Source: Burkholderiales bacterium (GTDB lineage: Bacteria > Pseudomonadota > Gammaproteobacteria > Burkholderiales > Burkholderiaceae_C). From it: a DNA stretch of 64,000 bases. The stretch is from NCBI GenBank assembly GCA_016703325.1, contig JADJCH010000062.1:186001-250000 (forward strand), given 5' to 3'. The notes under the pieces are model-generated. The model worked only from the letters and a program-made list of their open reading frames with translations. It was not told the origin of the DNA and searched no databases. Below are positions 16,534 through 25,250 of this stretch, piece by piece; the stretch's first letter is position 1, and the number at the start of each line of letters is the position of its first letter. The translations under genes were made by a program, and so were the position numbers.

Positions 16534-17523
16534 ATGAGCTTTCTCGCGGTGCTGCTGGCCCTGTTCATCGAGCAACTGAGGCCACTTCCCCAAGGCAATC
16601 CGGTGCACGAAGGCCTGATTGCCTGGGTGCGCTGGACCGGCCGGAACTTCGATGCCGGGCGTGAGCACCACGCCTGGGTGGTCTGGGCCGTCAGCACCCT
16701 GCTGCCCGCGCTGGTGGCCTGGAGCATCTTTGCGCTGCTGTTCCATTTCTCGGCGCTGCTGGCGCTGGTTTGGAACCTGGTGGTGCTGTACCTCTCGCTG
16801 GGCTTCCGGCAGTTCAGTCATTACTTCACCGACATCCGGGAAGCCCTGGAGCAGGGAGACGAGACCCGTGCGCGCGCGCTGCTCCAGGAATGGCGACACC
16901 TGGACGCCAGCGAGCTGCCGCGCACCGAGCTGCTGCGCCACGTCATTGAACATGCCCTGCTGGCGGCGCACCGGCATGTGTTCGGGGTGTTTTTCTGGTT
17001 CGTGCTGGGCTCGGCACTCGGACTCGGGCCTGCGGGGGCGGTGTTCTACCGCATGGCGGAGTTCAGTTCGCGGTACTGGTCCTACAAGAGCCACGTCTTG
17101 GCGGCCCCCACCAACCAGCGCCTGATGCTCAGCGCCCAGCAGGCCTTTGCCTGGATCGACCGGGTGCCGGCCCGCCTCACGGCCGCCGGTTTTGCGGTGG
17201 TCGGCAACTTCGAGGACGCCATCGACTGCTGGCGGCAGCAGGCCCGCCTGTGGAAGCAGGACAACGATGGCGTTTTGCTGGCAGCCGCCGCAGGTGCGGT
17301 CGGCATCGCGCTGGGCGGGCAGTCCGCGCCTGAGATGGCCCCGGATCGCAGCCGTCGCTTCGACCACGGTGCCCTTCCCGGGGATGCCACCGCGGAGGGG
17401 AGCACCCCGGGAGCACCACCCCAGATCGGTCACCTGCGCTCGGTGGTGGGGTTGGTGTGGCGTTCGATGGTGCTGTGGATGCTGCTGCTGGCGCTGCTGT
17501 CGCTGGCCAATTTGCTCGGCTGA
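16534..17523 (+). CDS. CobD/CbiB family protein
   Basis: 329 residues with hydrophobic segments at the N-terminus (after MSFLAVLLALFIEQLRPL), around 50-90, 145-170 and the extreme C-terminus. It resembles CbiB/CobD, the inner-membrane protein that attaches aminopropanol phosphate to cobyric acid, but also the AmpE-like branch. No other cobalamin genes are nearby. A low-complexity loop with many Pro/Gly lies near residues 270-290. Function beyond the family name is open. Confidence 0.8.
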   Translation: MSFLAVLLALFIEQLRPLPQGNPVHEGLIAWVRWTGRNFDAGREHHAWVVWAVSTLLPALVAWSIFALLFHFSALLALVWNLVVLYLSLGFRQFSHYFTDIREALEQGDETRARALLQEWRHLDASELPRTELLRHVIEHALLAAHRHVFGVFFWFVLGSALGLGPAGAVFYRMAEFSSRYWSYKSHVLAAPTNQRLMLSAQQAFAWIDRVPARLTAAGFAVVGNFEDAIDCWRQQARLWKQDNDGVLLAAAAGAVGIALGGQSAPEMAPDRSRRFDHGALPGDATAEGSTPGAPPQIGHLRSVVGLVWRSMVLWMLLLALLSLANLLG

Positions 17524-17529
17524 AGGCCC

Positions 17530-18528
17530 TCACCACTTCGCCGCGCGCCCCAACTCCTCGTGGAAGGCTTCGTAGAGCCGGTACCGTGTGGCTGCGATCT
17601 CTCCGCGCGTCAGCGCCTCCCTCACCCCACAGCCCGGTTCATGCAGATGGCTGCAGTTGTGAAAGCGGCAGTGGCCCAGGTGAGCCTTCAGGTCCGGCAT
17701 CCAGCGCGCCAGATCGGTGACCTGGATGTGCTGCAGACCGAACTCCTGAAACCCGGGTGAATCGATCAGCGCGGCCTCCCGGCGGCTGCCGTCCAGCCAG
17801 TACCAGCGGGTGTGGGTGGTGGTGTGGCGCCCCGAGTTCAATGCAGTGGAGATCTCTGCCGTCAGCGCCGCAGCCTGCGGCACCAGAAGGTTGACCAGGG
17901 TGCTCTTGCCGGTGCCCGAAGGCCCGAGCACCAGCGTGGCCCCCTGTCCCAGACGCTCACCCAGCAGGGCCCGCGCCTGGTCGATGAGGTCGCAGTCCAG
18001 GGCGTCGGCCGTGTGGCCTCGGGCTTTCAGGGCCACCTCCAGCACCTCGTAGCCCATCGCCCGGTAGGGCAGCAGCCGCTCCCGGGCGGCGGCAGCCGAC
18101 TCGATCAGGTCCACCTTGTTGAGCAGGATCAGCACCTCGATGCCGGCCTGCTCGGCCGAGATCAGGGCCCGAGCCAGCTGACTTTCGCTGAAGACCGGCT
18201 CCGCGGCGACCAGCACCAGCAGGCGATCGAGGTTGGCCGCGAAGGACTTGGTGCGCCATTCGTCCTGCCGGTACAGCAGGTTGCGCCGCGGTTCGATCGA
18301 TTCCAGCACGCCCTCGTCGCCCGTGGCATTGGTGGGCATCCAGACCACCCGGTCGCCCACCACCGCCTCGCTCTTCTTGCCGCGCGGCAGCACATGGATC
18401 TGCCGGCCTTCCGGCGTCTCGACCTGGTAGTGCCGGCCGTGCCCGGCCACCACCAGCCCGCTTTCGCGAGCAACGCTTCTGGTCGCCTCGTCAGGCCGGC
18501 TACGGGACTGCCGCGGGTTCGGTCGCAC
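17530..18528 (-). CDS. rsgA: Small ribosomal subunit biogenesis GTPase RsgA
   Basis: 332 residues. An N-terminal OB fold with VVGDRVVWMP comes first. Next is a circularly permuted GTPase with LLNKVDLI (G4) before LVLGPSGTGKSTLVNLL (G1) and LIDSPGFQEFGL (G3). A C-terminal zinc knuckle has C-x4-C-x-H-x5-C (CRFHNCSHLHEPGC). It checks late 30S maturation. The start is a GTG at 18528, four bases after the upstream M48 peptidase stop, so the two are co-transcribed. Confidence 0.95.
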   Translation of the reverse strand: MRPNPRQSRSRPDEATRSVARESGLVVAGHGRHYQVETPEGRQIHVLPRGKKSEAVVGDRVVWMPTNATGDEGVLESIEPRRNLLYRQDEWRTKSFAANLDRLLVLVAAEPVFSESQLARALISAEQAGIEVLILLNKVDLIESAAAARERLLPYRAMGYEVLEVALKARGHTADALDCDLIDQARALLGERLGQGATLVLGPSGTGKSTLVNLLVPQAAALTAEISTALNSGRHTTTHTRWYWLDGSRREAALIDSPGFQEFGLQHIQVTDLARWMPDLKAHLGHCRFHNCSHLHEPGCGVREALTRGEIAATRYRLYEAFHEELGRAAKW

Positions 18529-18532
18529 CGGC

Positions 18533-19798
18533 TCAGGCCCGCGCCATCGCAGCCAGGCGCTCGCTGGCGGGCGGGTGCGAGTAGTAGGCCCGCACGTACA
18601 GCGGATCGGGCGTCAGCGTCGAGGCATTGTCCTCGTAGAGCTTCAGCAAGGCCGCCTGCAGATCGCCCTGCCGGGCATGCCGGCAGGCAAAAGCATCGGC
18701 CTCGAATTCATGCCGGCGCGACACCGCCGCCGTGAGCGGCCCGATGAAGAAACCGAACACCGGCCCCACCATCGTGATCAGCACCAGCGCCAGCGCGTGA
18801 TTGGGTGCGGCCAGGTTGGGCTGCACCCCCAGGCCGGTGTAGAAGGCTGCCTGGTTCATCAGCCAACCCAGCAGCGCCAGGGTCACCAGCCAGACGCCCA
18901 TCACCGTCACCAGGCGCTTGGGCACATGGCGGTGGTGGAAATGACCCAGCTCATGCGCCAGCACCGCCTCCACCTCCTGCGGCGACAGGCGCGACAGCAG
19001 GGTGTCGAAGAACACCACCCGCTTGCTGGCGCCAAATCCGGTGAAGTAGGCATTGGCATGGGCAGAGCGTTTGCTGCCGTCCATGACGAACAGGCCCTGG
19101 GCCCGGAAGCCGCAGCGCTGCATCAGCGCACGCACCCGGTCGGCCAGAGCCTGATCGGCCAGCGGCTCGAACCGGTTGAACAGCGGCGCGATCACCGTGG
19201 GGTACAACACCTGCATCAGCAAGGTGAAACCGGCCAGCACTGCAAAGGCCCACAACCACCACCAGGCACCGGTGGTGGCCATCAGCCAGAGCATCACCGC
19301 CGCCAGCGGCAGCCCGATCAGCGCGCCCAGCACCGCCCCCACCACCAGGTCACGCAGCCACAGGCCAACGGTCATGCGGTTGAAACCAAAGCTCTGTTCG
19401 AGGCGAAAGGTGCGCCAGACATCAAAGGGCAGGTCCAGCACTGCACCGATCACACTGACGGCCACCAGCAGCCCCAGCTGATAGCCCATCGACCCCCAAC
19501 CCGGCAGCAGCAGGTCACGCAGCGTCTGGTTCAGCAGATCCAGCCCGCCCAGCAGCGTCCAGCCCAGCAGCACGGCGGCCGTCCAGGCGGTGGTCAGCAG
19601 ATCCAGCCGCTGGCGGGCCACGGTGTAGTCCGCCGCCTTGCGGTGCGCCTCCAGGCCCACCACCGACGCAAAGGCCGGCGGCACCGCATTGCGGTGCTGA
19701 GCCACATGGCGGATCTGTCGGGTGATCAACCACAGGCGCAGCACCAGCATCAACAGCAGGGCAGCAGCGAAGACGGACGTGACAAACAACGAACTCAT
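18533..19798 (-). CDS. M48 family metallopeptidase (Ste24/CAAX-type)
   Basis: 421 residues with about six to seven membrane helices. The zinc motif is HELGH (in EAVLAHELGHFHHRH), with the third ligand in the later segment RRHEFEADAFACRHA. FDVWRTFRLEQSFGFN marks the Ste24/CAAX prenyl endopeptidase branch rather than HtpX. In bacteria these act on membrane or periplasmic-side proteins; substrates are unknown. The ATG is at 19798 and the gene overlaps nothing, with rsgA immediately downstream. Divergent from orn. Confidence 0.92.
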   Translation of the reverse strand: MSSLFVTSVFAAALLLMLVLRLWLITRQIRHVAQHRNAVPPAFASVVGLEAHRKAADYTVARQRLDLLTTAWTAAVLLGWTLLGGLDLLNQTLRDLLLPGWGSMGYQLGLLVAVSVIGAVLDLPFDVWRTFRLEQSFGFNRMTVGLWLRDLVVGAVLGALIGLPLAAVMLWLMATTGAWWWLWAFAVLAGFTLLMQVLYPTVIAPLFNRFEPLADQALADRVRALMQRCGFRAQGLFVMDGSKRSAHANAYFTGFGASKRVVFFDTLLSRLSPQEVEAVLAHELGHFHHRHVPKRLVTVMGVWLVTLALLGWLMNQAAFYTGLGVQPNLAAPNHALALVLITMVGPVFGFFIGPLTAAVSRRHEFEADAFACRHARQGDLQAALLKLYEDNASTLTPDPLYVRAYYSHPPASERLAAMARA

Positions 19799-19908
19799 CG
19801 ATGGATTCTCCCCGATCCACCCGACCTGTGGGACGCACGGGCGCACCACAGGCGCCCCTCGGGCGGCCCCAGGCCCATGGGAGAATCCCGCCTCACCCGG
19901 AGCCGCCG

Positions 19909-20487
19909 ATGACCGAACCCCCTGCACCCGACACCCCGACGCTCGCCAAGAACGACCTGAACCTGATCTGGGTGGACATGGAAATGACCGGCCTGGACCC
20001 GGCCACCGACCGCATCCTGGAGGTGGCGGTGGTGGTCACCGATGCCCAGTGCCAGGTGCGCATCGAAGGCCCGGTGATTGCGCTGCACCAGAGCGACGAG
20101 GTGCTCGACCGCATGGACGCCTGGAACAAGGGCACCCACGGCAAGAGCGGCCTGATCGAGCGGGTCAAGGCCTCCACCATCGACGAGGCGATGGCCACCG
20201 AGCAGCTGCGCAGCTTCCTGATGAAGTACGTGAGTGCGCGCAAGGCCCCGATGTGCGGCAACAGCATCTGCCAGGACCGCCGCTTCATGGCCAACTACAT
20301 GCCGAAGCTGGAAGACTTCTTCCACTACCGCAACGTGGACGTCTCCACCTTGAAGGAGCTGGCACGTCGCTGGAAACCCGGCCTGGTGGACGGCTTCAAG
20401 AAGGCGCAGAAGCACACCGCGCTGGCGGACATCCACGAGTCCATCGACGAGCTGCTGTACTACCGCCAGCATTTCCTGGCGCCCTGA
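19909..20487 (+). CDS. orn: Oligoribonuclease
   Basis: 192 residues, a DEDDh 3'-5' exonuclease that degrades two- to five-base RNAs, including pGpG from c-di-GMP turnover. Landmarks: LIWVDMEMTGLDPATDRILE (first DE pair), MCGNSICQDRRFMANYMP, the central D in YRNVDVSTLKELARRW, and the final HTALADIHESIDEL with the catalytic His and Asp. Start at the ATG 19909 gives the family length. Confidence 0.96.
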   Translation: MTEPPAPDTPTLAKNDLNLIWVDMEMTGLDPATDRILEVAVVVTDAQCQVRIEGPVIALHQSDEVLDRMDAWNKGTHGKSGLIERVKASTIDEAMATEQLRSFLMKYVSARKAPMCGNSICQDRRFMANYMPKLEDFFHYRNVDVSTLKELARRWKPGLVDGFKKAQKHTALADIHESIDELLYYRQHFLAP

Positions 20488-20506
20488 TTCGGCCGACTGA
20501 AGATGC

Positions 20507-20541
20507 CAGGCCCCTGGCCGCCGGGCAGCAGCAGGGGCCTG
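20507..20541. terminator. Inverted repeat between convergent orn and chemoreceptor
   Basis: CAGGCCCCTG and CAGGGGCCTG, a perfect 10-base stem around a 15-base loop, lie midway between two convergent stops. There is no T-run, so it may work as a Rho-assisted terminator or only as an mRNA end stabiliser. Confidence 0.45.
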
Positions 20542-20581
20542 AGGGTGCGTCACCCGGCCTTGCCGGCCAGGTCAGGCATTC

Positions 20582-22030
20582 TCAGTGCACCGCCTCACCA
20601 GCAAATCGGCTGACCAGCACACGCACCGTATCGGCCTGCTCCCGCAGGCTTTCGGCCGCGGCGGCGCTCTCCTCCACCAAGGCAGCATTCTGCTGCGTCA
20701 TCTGGTCGAGCTGCGTCACCGCCGCGTTGACCTGAGCCAGTCCGCCGCTCTGCTCGGTGGCGGCCGAACTGATCTCTGCGATGATGTCGTTGACCCGCTG
20801 GACGCCCGAGACGATGTCGTTCATCGACTCGCCGGCCTGCTTCACCAGGTGGCTGCCGGACTCGACCTTCTCCACACTGGCACCGATCAGCGTCTTGATC
20901 TCCTTGGCTGCGTTGGCACTGCGTTGCGCCAGGGAGCGCACCTCCCCGGCCACCACCGCAAAACCGCGGCCCTGTTCGCCGGCACGGGCGGCTTCCACCG
21001 CGGCGTTGAGCGCCAGGATGTTGGTCTGGAAGGCGATGCCGTCGATCACCCCGATGATCTCGGCGATCTTGCGACTGGAGGCCGTGATGTCGGCCATGTT
21101 CTCGACCACCTGCGACACCACCGAGCCACCGCGTTCGGCGGAACTGGCCGCCGAGTCCGCCAGCTGATTGGCCGTGCGAGCCGAGTCGGCCGTCTGCCGC
21201 ACCGTATGGGTGAGCGTCTCAAGCGAGCTGGCGGTCTGCTGCAAAGAGCTGGCCGTCTGCTCGGTGCGTCCGGACAGGTCCTGGTTGCCGGTGGCGATTT
21301 CGCGGGTGGCCAGGGAGATGGAGCTGATCGATTCACCCAAGGTGGACACCAGCCCCTGGATGCGGCCTAGCAGGTCCTGCAGCTTGCGCGCCTGGCTGGC
21401 ACGCACCGTGCGGCGAGCCACACCGGACAGGTCCACCCGGTGCTCCTCAATCACCACAGCATCGATCAGCGCCTCCACATCAAGGTGGCGGCGCTCGTCT
21501 GCACGCATCTGCTCGGCCAGGTACACCAGCAGGCCGGCTTCAACCACCACATAGGCCGCATGTTCGATCAATTGAACCAGCGAAGGCTGCGTAAAGCAGT
21601 AGACCCCCCAGCCGTTCAACTGCATCCACAGGAAGGCGGCATGATGGACCGCAATCGTCGTGGCCCCCACCACCACCGGCAGCCAGTCCCGGTAGACCAC
21701 CAGCGCGGCCAGCAGGGCGAAGACGCCGAAGTGGATTTCGGTGGCGCCGCGGACCAGGTGGATGTGCAGCCCGACCAGCGACATGAGGGCGACGCCACTG
21801 AAGGTGGCCGTGGCGCGCGACGCCGGGGCGGCCCAGGCCATGAAGGTGAAGCCGCCGGCCAGCAGCAGGCCGCCGAACAGGCCGAGCACGAGGTTGTCCG
21901 ACTGGATCCCCAGCCCGACGGCCACAAAACAGGAAATCCAGGCGGCGATCAGCGGTACCTGGTGGGTGCGGCGCGCATTCGCCAGGGCGTGATCAGACAG
22001 GGGGGCAGACAGCGCGACATGGGGCGACAC
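20582..22030 (-). CDS. Methyl-accepting chemotaxis protein
   Basis: About 482 residues. Five or six hydrophobic helices fill the first 190 residues without a periplasmic loop, so sensing is probably within or at the membrane. The cytoplasmic signalling domain follows, with its hairpin tip around IAFQTNILALNAAVEAARAG and flanking methylation helices. The usual HAMP is replaced by a short helical linker. It should signal through CheW/CheA. Start is uncertain: I prefer the GTG at 22030 because upstream codons look unconserved; the open frame reaches an ATG at 22180. The neighbouring marR end is 22 bases beyond that ATG. Confidence 0.88.
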   Translation of the reverse strand: MSPHVALSAPLSDHALANARRTHQVPLIAAWISCFVAVGLGIQSDNLVLGLFGGLLLAGGFTFMAWAAPASRATATFSGVALMSLVGLHIHLVRGATEIHFGVFALLAALVVYRDWLPVVVGATTIAVHHAAFLWMQLNGWGVYCFTQPSLVQLIEHAAYVVVEAGLLVYLAEQMRADERRHLDVEALIDAVVIEEHRVDLSGVARRTVRASQARKLQDLLGRIQGLVSTLGESISSISLATREIATGNQDLSGRTEQTASSLQQTASSLETLTHTVRQTADSARTANQLADSAASSAERGGSVVSQVVENMADITASSRKIAEIIGVIDGIAFQTNILALNAAVEAARAGEQGRGFAVVAGEVRSLAQRSANAAKEIKTLIGASVEKVESGSHLVKQAGESMNDIVSGVQRVNDIIAEISSAATEQSGGLAQVNAAVTQLDQMTQQNAALVEESAAAAESLREQADTVRVLVSRFAGEAVH

Positions 22031-22201
22031 CTCGGAGTACTTCAGGTGCAGAGCCGCCCACCTGGGCGGGTCTGGCAGTGGCGTCGGCCAGGGGAGGTCC
22101 CCGTCGCGCCCACTGAGCTCGAAATATCGGTGCTGTCGGCGGTTGCTGAAGTGCAGAGAAGTCGGTTGGCAGCGGCCCATTTCACCGCGGTGGACCCGTG
22201 G

Positions 22202-22705
22202 TCACCCGTGGGACCCGTGCCTGCCGTGGCGAGTCACCTTCTGCAGCAACTCGATCAGCAGCAGGTGCTCGCCGGGGGTGAGGCAGCCGTCGAGGTCCTG
22301 CTCCATCGTGGTGCACAGCGCCATGCAGCGCTGCGTCAGCTCGGTCCCGGCGGACGTGAGCAGCACGTTCTGCGAACGCCGGTCGGCCTCCGAGCGCACC
22401 CGTTCGATCACGCCGCGCTCCTGCAGGCGGTCGAGCAGGATGGTCAGATTGGGCGCCGACAGTGCCAGCGCCTGGGCCAGCTGCTTGGGCGTGACCTGCT
22501 CGTTGGCCAGCAGCAGCAGCAGCAGCGAGAACTCGACAGGTCGCAGGTCCAGCGGCTCGCCCACATGCCGCGCAAACAGTCCCAGCGTGGTCACCGACGC
22601 CTGGGAGATGTGGTAACCCAGCACGCTGTGCAGCGCGCCTTCGTCCAGCTCCTGGGCGCGCGCCGCCGCACTGCGCCGCCGGATGGGGGGCGAGGTGTCG
22701 ATCAC
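22202..22705 (-). CDS. MarR family transcriptional regulator of the aromatic cluster
   Basis: 167 residues. The winged helix-turn-helix spans LRPVEFSLLLLLLANEQVTP, the LAQALALSAPNLTILLDRLQ recognition region and the wing ERVRSEADRRSQNVLL. It is the last gene of a long minus-strand string for aryl-acid import and beta-oxidation, and its GTG start overlaps the acyl-CoA dehydrogenase stop (GTGA). In Rhodopseudomonas (CouR) and Sphingobium (FerC), MarR proteins repress hydroxycinnamate genes until an aroyl-CoA thioester binds. A similar role is likely here by context. Confidence 0.88.
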   Translation of the reverse strand: MIDTSPPIRRRSAAARAQELDEGALHSVLGYHISQASVTTLGLFARHVGEPLDLRPVEFSLLLLLLANEQVTPKQLAQALALSAPNLTILLDRLQERGVIERVRSEADRRSQNVLLTSAGTELTQRCMALCTTMEQDLDGCLTPGEHLLLIELLQKVTRHGRHGSHG

Positions 22706-24483
22706 GCGCGGACCCAGGGCAACGGCAACGCCCAGTCCTGCACGCGCTGCCAGCGCCACTGCGCCGCAGGCAGCAGCCACTGCAGGCCGAAGCGCGCCAC
22801 CTCGCGCTTGCGCTCGCCCCCGGCCGGATTGGGATGGCGCGGCGCGCAGCGCGAACTGCGTGCCCAGGCCCAGGCCAGCATCGTGTGGCCCAGGCCGTGC
22901 AGCACGTCGTCGGCCACGCGCAGCGGCGCTTCCGGGTCCGCAGCGCGGGCCGCCTGCAGGGCCTCCAGCGCGCGGCGCAGGGTGGCGGCCTGGGCCGCCA
23001 GCGCCCCGGCTTCGAGTGCCAGGCCGTCGGTGGCGCAGGCGGCGGCCTCGGCCTCGATCTCGGCCAGCAGGGCGTCGCTGCGCCGCGGCGAGTCGAGCAG
23101 CTTGCGCATCACCAGGTCGATGGCCTGGATCTCGTTGGTGCCCTCGTAGATCATCGCGATGCGGCTGTCGCGCACGTGCTGCTCCACGCCGTACTCGTGC
23201 ACGTAGCCGTAGCCGCCGAACACACCCAGCGCGTCGTCCGCACCACGGTGGCCCAGGTCGGTCAGGAAGGCCTTGGCCACCGGCGTGAGCAGGGCAACCA
23301 GGTCGCCGGAGCGGCGGCGGCGGGCCTCGTCCGGGTGCTGCTCGGACTCGTCCAGCAGCACGCCGATCCAGTAGGCCAGCACGCGGGCGCCTTCGCTCTG
23401 CGCCTGCAGCGTCAACAGGATGCGGCGCATCGCGGGGTGCCACTCGATCAGGTCGGCACCGCTGCCCTTGGGCGCCTCGGGTGGGCGCTTCGGGGCGCGC
23501 AGCTGCACGCGCTCGCGGGCGTAGGCCACCGCCTTCTGCGTCGCGGCGTCCAGGTGACCCAGGCCCTGCATCGCCACATGCAGGCGCGCGGCGTTCATCA
23601 TCAGGAACATGGCGGTCAGGCCGGCGTGCGGCTGACCCAGCAGCCAGCCCTCGGCGCGCTCGAAGCGCATCTGGCTGGTGGCGCTGCCGTGGATTCCCAT
23701 CTTGTGCTCGATGCCGTCGCACCAGGCGGTGTTGCGCCTGCCGTCCGGCATGAACTTGGGCACCAGGAACAGCGACAGCCCCTTCGTGCCGCCCGGTGCA
23801 TCGGGCAGGCGCGCCAGCACCAGATGGACGATGTTGTCCGTCATGTCCTGGTCGCCGCCAGAGATGAAGATCTTGTTGCCGGTGACGGCCATGCGGTCGC
23901 CGTTGGCGAACGTGCCGTCGCCACGCGGCTCCAGCGGCTCGGCGCGGCTGCGGATCAGCCCCAGGTCACTGCCTGCCGCCGGCTCGGTGAGGTTCATCGT
24001 TGCCAGCCACTCGCCGCTGACCACCTTGGGCAGGTAACGCTCGCGGATCTCGTCGACAGCGGTGGCCTTGATGGCCTCGTAGGCACCGTGCAGCAGGCCG
24101 GGGTACATCGTCCAGCCGTGGTTGCTGGCGCAGAGCATCTCGAACAGCGCTGCGTTCAGCAGGTTCGGCAGGCCCTGGCCACCGACCTCCGGGTCACAGG
24201 CCAGCGCCGGCCAGCCGCCTTCGACGAACTGCGCCCAGGCGGCCGGGTAGCCGTCGGGTGTCTTGACGCCCTCCGGACTCCAGCGACAGCCCTGCTTGTC
24301 GCCCGGGCCGTTGATCGGCACCAGCACCTCGGTGGCGAAGCGCGCCGCCTGCTGCAGCACCTCGCGGGCGATGTCCGCGTCCAGCTCGGCAAAGGCCGGC
24401 TGCTCGCGCCAGGAGGCCGGCGCGTCGAGCACCTGCTCGATGACGAACCGCATGTCCTCCAGCGGAGGGGTGTATGTGCTCAT
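22702..24483 (-). CDS. Acyl-CoA dehydrogenase with C-terminal extension
   Basis: 593 residues, of the long FadE/AidB-like class. FAD and substrate motifs: LATMNLTEPAAGSDLGLIRS, NKIFISGGDQDM, and near the C-terminus DALGVFGGYGYVHEYGVEQ with RIAMIYEGTNEIQAIDL, where the E of YEGTNE is the usual catalytic base region. The final 130 residues form the AcylCoA_DH_C extension. It could oxidise an aryl-propanoyl-CoA to the cinnamoyl level, feeding the crotonase of the same cluster. Substrate is inferred from neighbours only. Confidence 0.9.
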   Translation of the reverse strand: MSTYTPPLEDMRFVIEQVLDAPASWREQPAFAELDADIAREVLQQAARFATEVLVPINGPGDKQGCRWSPEGVKTPDGYPAAWAQFVEGGWPALACDPEVGGQGLPNLLNAALFEMLCASNHGWTMYPGLLHGAYEAIKATAVDEIRERYLPKVVSGEWLATMNLTEPAAGSDLGLIRSRAEPLEPRGDGTFANGDRMAVTGNKIFISGGDQDMTDNIVHLVLARLPDAPGGTKGLSLFLVPKFMPDGRRNTAWCDGIEHKMGIHGSATSQMRFERAEGWLLGQPHAGLTAMFLMMNAARLHVAMQGLGHLDAATQKAVAYARERVQLRAPKRPPEAPKGSGADLIEWHPAMRRILLTLQAQSEGARVLAYWIGVLLDESEQHPDEARRRRSGDLVALLTPVAKAFLTDLGHRGADDALGVFGGYGYVHEYGVEQHVRDSRIAMIYEGTNEIQAIDLVMRKLLDSPRRSDALLAEIEAEAAACATDGLALEAGALAAQAATLRRALEALQAARAADPEAPLRVADDVLHGLGHTMLAWAWARSSRCAPRHPNPAGGERKREVARFGLQWLLPAAQWRWQRVQDWALPLPWVRA

Positions 24484-24494
24484 GCCCGCCGTCC

Positions 24495-25247
24495 TCAGTT
24501 CTTCTTCGATCCCAGATAGGTCTCGATCACACGCGGATCCTTGGCCAGCTCCACGGCCGGGCCTTCCAGCGCGATCGCACCGGTTTCCAGCACGTAGCCG
24601 TAGTCGGCCACTTCGAGTGCGGCGCGGGCGTTCTGCTCGATCAGCAGGATGGACACACCGGTCTCGCGCAGCCGTTCGATGATGCGGAAGATCTCCGCCA
24701 CCACCAGCGGTGCCAGGCCCAGGCTGGGTTCGTCGAGCATCAGCACCTTGGGCTGGCTCATCAGCGCGCGGCCGACCGCCAGCATCTGGCGCTCGCCGCC
24801 CGACAGCGTACCGGCCAACTGGGCTCGGCGCTCCCGCAGGCGCGGAAAGATCTCGTAGACGCGGTCGATCTGCTCGCGCCAGCGGGCATTGCCGCCGCGC
24901 ATCTGTCGATAGCCGCCGAGCACCAGGTTGTCCTCCACCGGCATGGTGGAAAACAGCTCGCGCTTCTCCGGCACCAGGGCCAGGCCCATCATCACGCGCT
25001 CCTCCAGCGTGACATCGGCGAGCGGGCGACTGTCAAAGCGCACGTCGCCGCGAGAAGGCAACACGCCCATCAGCGCGTTCAGCGTGGTGGATTTGCCGGC
25101 GCCGTTGGGACCGATCACGGTGACCACCGAGCCGCGCGGCAGTTTCAGGTTCAGGCCCGAGAGCACCTCGGCACGGCCGTAGCCGGCATGCAGGCCGCGC
25201 ACATCGAGCAGCAGGTCATTGGAACCGCTTGAATTGGCAATGCTCAT
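24495..25247 (-). CDS. livF: Branched-chain/aromatic acid ABC transporter ATP-binding protein LivF
   Basis: 250 residues. Walker A GPNGAGKSTTLNALMG, Q-loop around VPEKRELF, signature LSGGERQMLAVGRAL, Walker B VLMLDEPSLGLAP and H-loop LLIEQNA. It is one of two ATPases of a HAAT/Liv importer. Three bases separate it from the permease-ATPase fusion upstream. Because the operon also codes for a feruloyl-CoA synthetase-like ligase, the cargo may be aryl-propenoates rather than leucine. Confidence 0.93.
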   Translation of the reverse strand: MSIANSSGSNDLLLDVRGLHAGYGRAEVLSGLNLKLPRGSVVTVIGPNGAGKSTTLNALMGVLPSRGDVRFDSRPLADVTLEERVMMGLALVPEKRELFSTMPVEDNLVLGGYRQMRGGNARWREQIDRVYEIFPRLRERRAQLAGTLSGGERQMLAVGRALMSQPKVLMLDEPSLGLAPLVVAEIFRIIERLRETGVSILLIEQNARAALEVADYGYVLETGAIALEGPAVELAKDPRVIETYLGSKKN

Positions 25248-25250
25248 GGC

